Part shown: positions 3,175 through 5,010 of the stretch, one piece after another
How the letters are laid out: each line of letters begins with the position of its first letter
Position numbering within the stretch: the stretch's first letter is position 1
Source of the DNA: an uncultured bacterium
GTDB lineage: Bacteria > Planctomycetota > UBA1135 > GCA-002686595
Length of the DNA: 5,010 nucleotides
Reading direction: 5' to 3'
NCBI GenBank assembly: GCA_902826945.1
Contig: CADEGS010000289.1
Coordinates: 1 to 5,010 of the forward strand
Position numbers and translations under genes: made by a program
Notes under the pieces: generated by a model
Database searches by the model: none
What the model was told of the DNA's origin: nothing
What the model saw: only the letters and a program-made list of their open reading frames with translations

Positions 3175-5010
3175 TCAGATCGGCTGCGCGCTCTCGAGGC
3201 GCGCGAGCAGCTCGGGCACGTAGGCGCGGCAGCGCGTCCACTCGCGGTGCACGGCGCGGAAGCACTCGTCCATGCCGGACGCGTCGGAGCGCTCGGCGCA
3301 GGCCTCCAGCCGGCGCGCCAGATCCGCCAGGCGCCGCGAGCAGAGCACGCCCAGGCTCTGGCGCAGGTCGTGGGCGAGCGCGGGGAGCTCCCGCAGGTCG
3401 CCGGCGTCGAGCGACGAGCGCATGCGGCCGAGCAGGTGGTCGCTCGTGCGCTCGAAGGCGTGGACGACGCCGAGCAGCTCGTCGCTGCGCCCCTCGTAGA
3501 GCCCGAGCAGATCGGGCACGTCGAAGGGCGCCTCGTCGTCGCCGCCCTCGCCCGGCGAGGCCGGCCGGCGCCACGCGGCGATCTCGTCCATCTTCGCCAG
3601 CAGCGCCTCGGGCTTGACCGGCTTGCTCAGGTAGTCGTCCATGCCCGCCATCAGGCAGCGCTCGCGGTCGCCCTTCATCGCGTTGGCGGTCAGCGCCAGG
3701 ATGTACACGCGTCGCCGGACGGGGTCCTCGTCCTCGAGCGCGCGGATCGCGCGCGTGGCCTCGAAGCCGTCCAGCTCGGGCATCTGGCAGTCCATCAGGA
3801 CGACGTCGTAGTCGGAGGACGCGACCGCCTGCACCGCCTGGCGGCCGTCGCTCACGACGTGGCAACCGTAGCCGCCGCGCGCCAGGATCTTCGAGGCCAC
3901 GAGCTGGTTGATCGTGTTGTCCTCGGCCAGGAGCACGCGCAGCGCGCGCGGCGGCCCGGCGTGGGTCGGGCGCGTCGAGCGCGGCCGCTCGGCCGGCAGC
4001 GCCGGGGCGGGCACGCAGGCCGAGAGCACCGCGTCGAACAGGCGCGAGGGCCGGATCGGCTTGCGCACGACCTCGTCCACCGCGAGCCCGGGGATCTTGG
4101 CGTCGCCCGAGTCCCACGAGACCAGGGCCAGCCGCGGCCGGCCGTCGCGCGCCAGGAGCGCGACGAGGCGCTCGTCGCCGCGCCGCGCGACCTCGGCGTC
4201 GAGCAGCACCAGCGCGATGCGCGCCGCCGGGCGCGAGAGGATGCCTGTCGCCTCCTGCACGTCGGCGCACACGAAGTGCTCCAGGCCCCACGACTCGAGC
4301 TGGTGGTGCAGGAACTCGCGCATCGCCGCGCTGGTGTCGAGCACGAGCACCGCCGGCGGGTCCACGCCGTCGGGCAGCTCGAACAGCCGCTCGCGGCCGA
4401 TCACGGTCTCGAAGCACGCCGTGAACCAGAAGCGCGAGCCCTTGCCGAGCTCGCTCTCGACGCCGATCTCGCCCTGCATCATCTCGGTCAGCTGGCGCGA
4501 GATCGCGAGCCCCAGGCCCGTCCCGCCGTAGCGCCGCGTCATCGAGGCGTCGCCCTGCGAGAACGACTGGAAGAGCTGGCGCGTGCGCTCGGCCGAGATG
4601 CCGATGCCGGTGTCCTCGACCTCGAAGCGCAGCGTGGTCTGCTCGTCCTTCTTGCCGCCCCCGGCCAGCGCGACGCGCACGGCGATGCGGCCCTTGTCGG
4701 TGAACTTGATCGCGTTGCCGACCAGGTTCGTCAGCACCTGCCGCAGGCGCGTCGGGTCGCCGCGCAGGAGCGAGGGGATGTTGGGCGCCATCCAGCACAC
4801 GAGCTCGAGCCCCTTCTTGCGCGCCGGGCTCGCGAGCAGCGCGACCACGTCCTCGACGGTGCGGTAAGGGTCGAACTCGATCGTCTCCAGGTGCAGCTTG
4901 CCCGCCTCGATCTTCGAGAAGTCGAGGATGTCGTTGATGATCTCGAGCAGCGACTCGGCCGAGCTCTTGACGATCTCGGCGTAGCTCTTCTGCTGCTCGT
5001 CGAGCGCGCT
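3175..5010 (-). CDS. Hybrid sensor histidine kinase with two receivers and a C-terminal HPt domain, N-terminus beyond window
   Basis: A phosphorelay sensor: autophosphorylates on His, passes phosphate to receiver Asp, then to HPt His and an external regulator. In-window numbering starts at 5010. Residues 1-40 are the second HisKA helix (SLLEIINDILDFSKIEAGKL); the phosphoacceptor His should lie upstream, outside. HATPase_c (about 65-200) has NLVGNAIKFT, EDTGIGIS, the F-box QLFQSFSQGD and GGTGLGLAIS. Receiver 1 (about 219-332) keeps Asp271 (LLDAEV), Ser298 and Lys317 but has DTS where EDN is usual. Receiver 2 (about 356-475) is complete: AEDN, Asp407 in LMDCQMPELDG (codon 3790-3792), ALTANA and KPV. 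The HPt-like end (about 497-605) has His547 in AHDLRQSLGVL (codon 3370-3372), where AHxLKG is usual. This layout resembles BarA/EvgS-type kinases. The missing N-terminus would carry the sensor part. The target regulator is unknown and no response-regulator gene is visible nearby. Confidence 0.96.
   Translation of the reverse strand, partial: SALDEQQKSYAEIVKSSAESLLEIINDILDFSKIEAGKLHLETIEFDPYRTVEDVVALLASPARKKGLELVCWMAPNIPSLLRGDPTRLRQVLTNLVGNAIKFTDKGRIAVRVALAGGGKKDEQTTLRFEVEDTGIGISAERTRQLFQSFSQGDASMTRRYGGTGLGLAISRQLTEMMQGEIGVESELGKGSRFWFTACFETVIGRERLFELPDGVDPPAVLVLDTSAAMREFLHHQLESWGLEHFVCADVQEATGILSRPAARIALVLLDAEVARRGDERLVALLARDGRPRLALVSWDSGDAKIPGLAVDEVVRKPIRPSRLFDAVLSACVPAPALPAERPRSTRPTHAGPPRALRVLLAEDNTINQLVASKILARGGYGCHVVSDGRQAVQAVASSDYDVVLMDCQMPELDGFEATRAIRALEDEDPVRRRVYILALTANAMKGDRERCLMAGMDDYLSKPVKPEALLAKMDEIAAWRRPASPGEGGDDEAPFDVPDLLGLYEGRSDELLGVVHAFERTSDHLLGRMRSSLDAGDLRELPALAHDLRQSLGVLCSRRLADLARRLEACAERSDASGMDECFRAVHREWTRCRAYVPELLARLESAQPI

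Noticed and set aside
3083..4798. 571-codon minus-strand open frame overlapping the kinase in another frame
   Set aside because: Same strand as the kinase but shifted frame; Arg/Ala/Gly-rich with no domains, while the other frame carries every kinase, receiver and HPt motif.

Overview
The window is very GC-rich bacterial DNA with strong G/C preference at third codon positions, purine-rich Shine-Dalgarno sites and tightly packed genes. This fits a high-GC Gram-negative such as a member of the former Deltaproteobacteria/Myxococcota or a related environmental lineage. The assignment rests on composition and gene style only, because no taxonomic marker is present.

Layout from left to right. Positions 1-1031 (minus strand) hold most of an acetyl-CoA acetyltransferase-type thiolase, cut by the window edge a few residues before its GHP motif. 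Positions 1032-1542 are a divergent intergenic region of about 510 bases. It contains a TATACT -10 element facing the thiolase, a perfect 22-base palindrome, a doubtful 41-codon ORF with a good ribosome binding site, and a leader that could fold over the ribosome binding site of the next gene. Positions 1543-2819 (plus strand) hold three tandem small heat shock protein (Hsp20/alpha-crystallin) genes of 139, 119 and 163 aa, forming one operon closed by a 13-bp GC-rich hairpin. Positions 2905-3168 (plus) encode an unrecognised 87-aa protein with four cysteines. Positions 3175-5010 (minus) hold the C-terminal 611 residues of a large hybrid sensor histidine kinase (HisKA remnant, HATPase, two receivers, HPt), which runs off the right edge.

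The functional core is the sHSP operon, which probably supplies a set of non-identical, ATP-independent holdase subunits under heat or other proteotoxic stress. The thiolase belongs to acetyl-CoA/acetoacetyl-CoA metabolism and is transcribed away from the operon, so it shares only the intergenic control region. The hybrid kinase is a multi-step phosphorelay protein converging on the small cysteine protein with only six bases between stop codons. Nothing in the sequence ties the kinase to the sHSP genes. I see no mobile element, CRISPR array, tRNA or rRNA, and no clear new multi-gene system. The most interesting points are regulatory (palindrome, possible RNA thermometer), the sHSP trio, the altered HPt and first receiver of the kinase, and the small cysteine protein.
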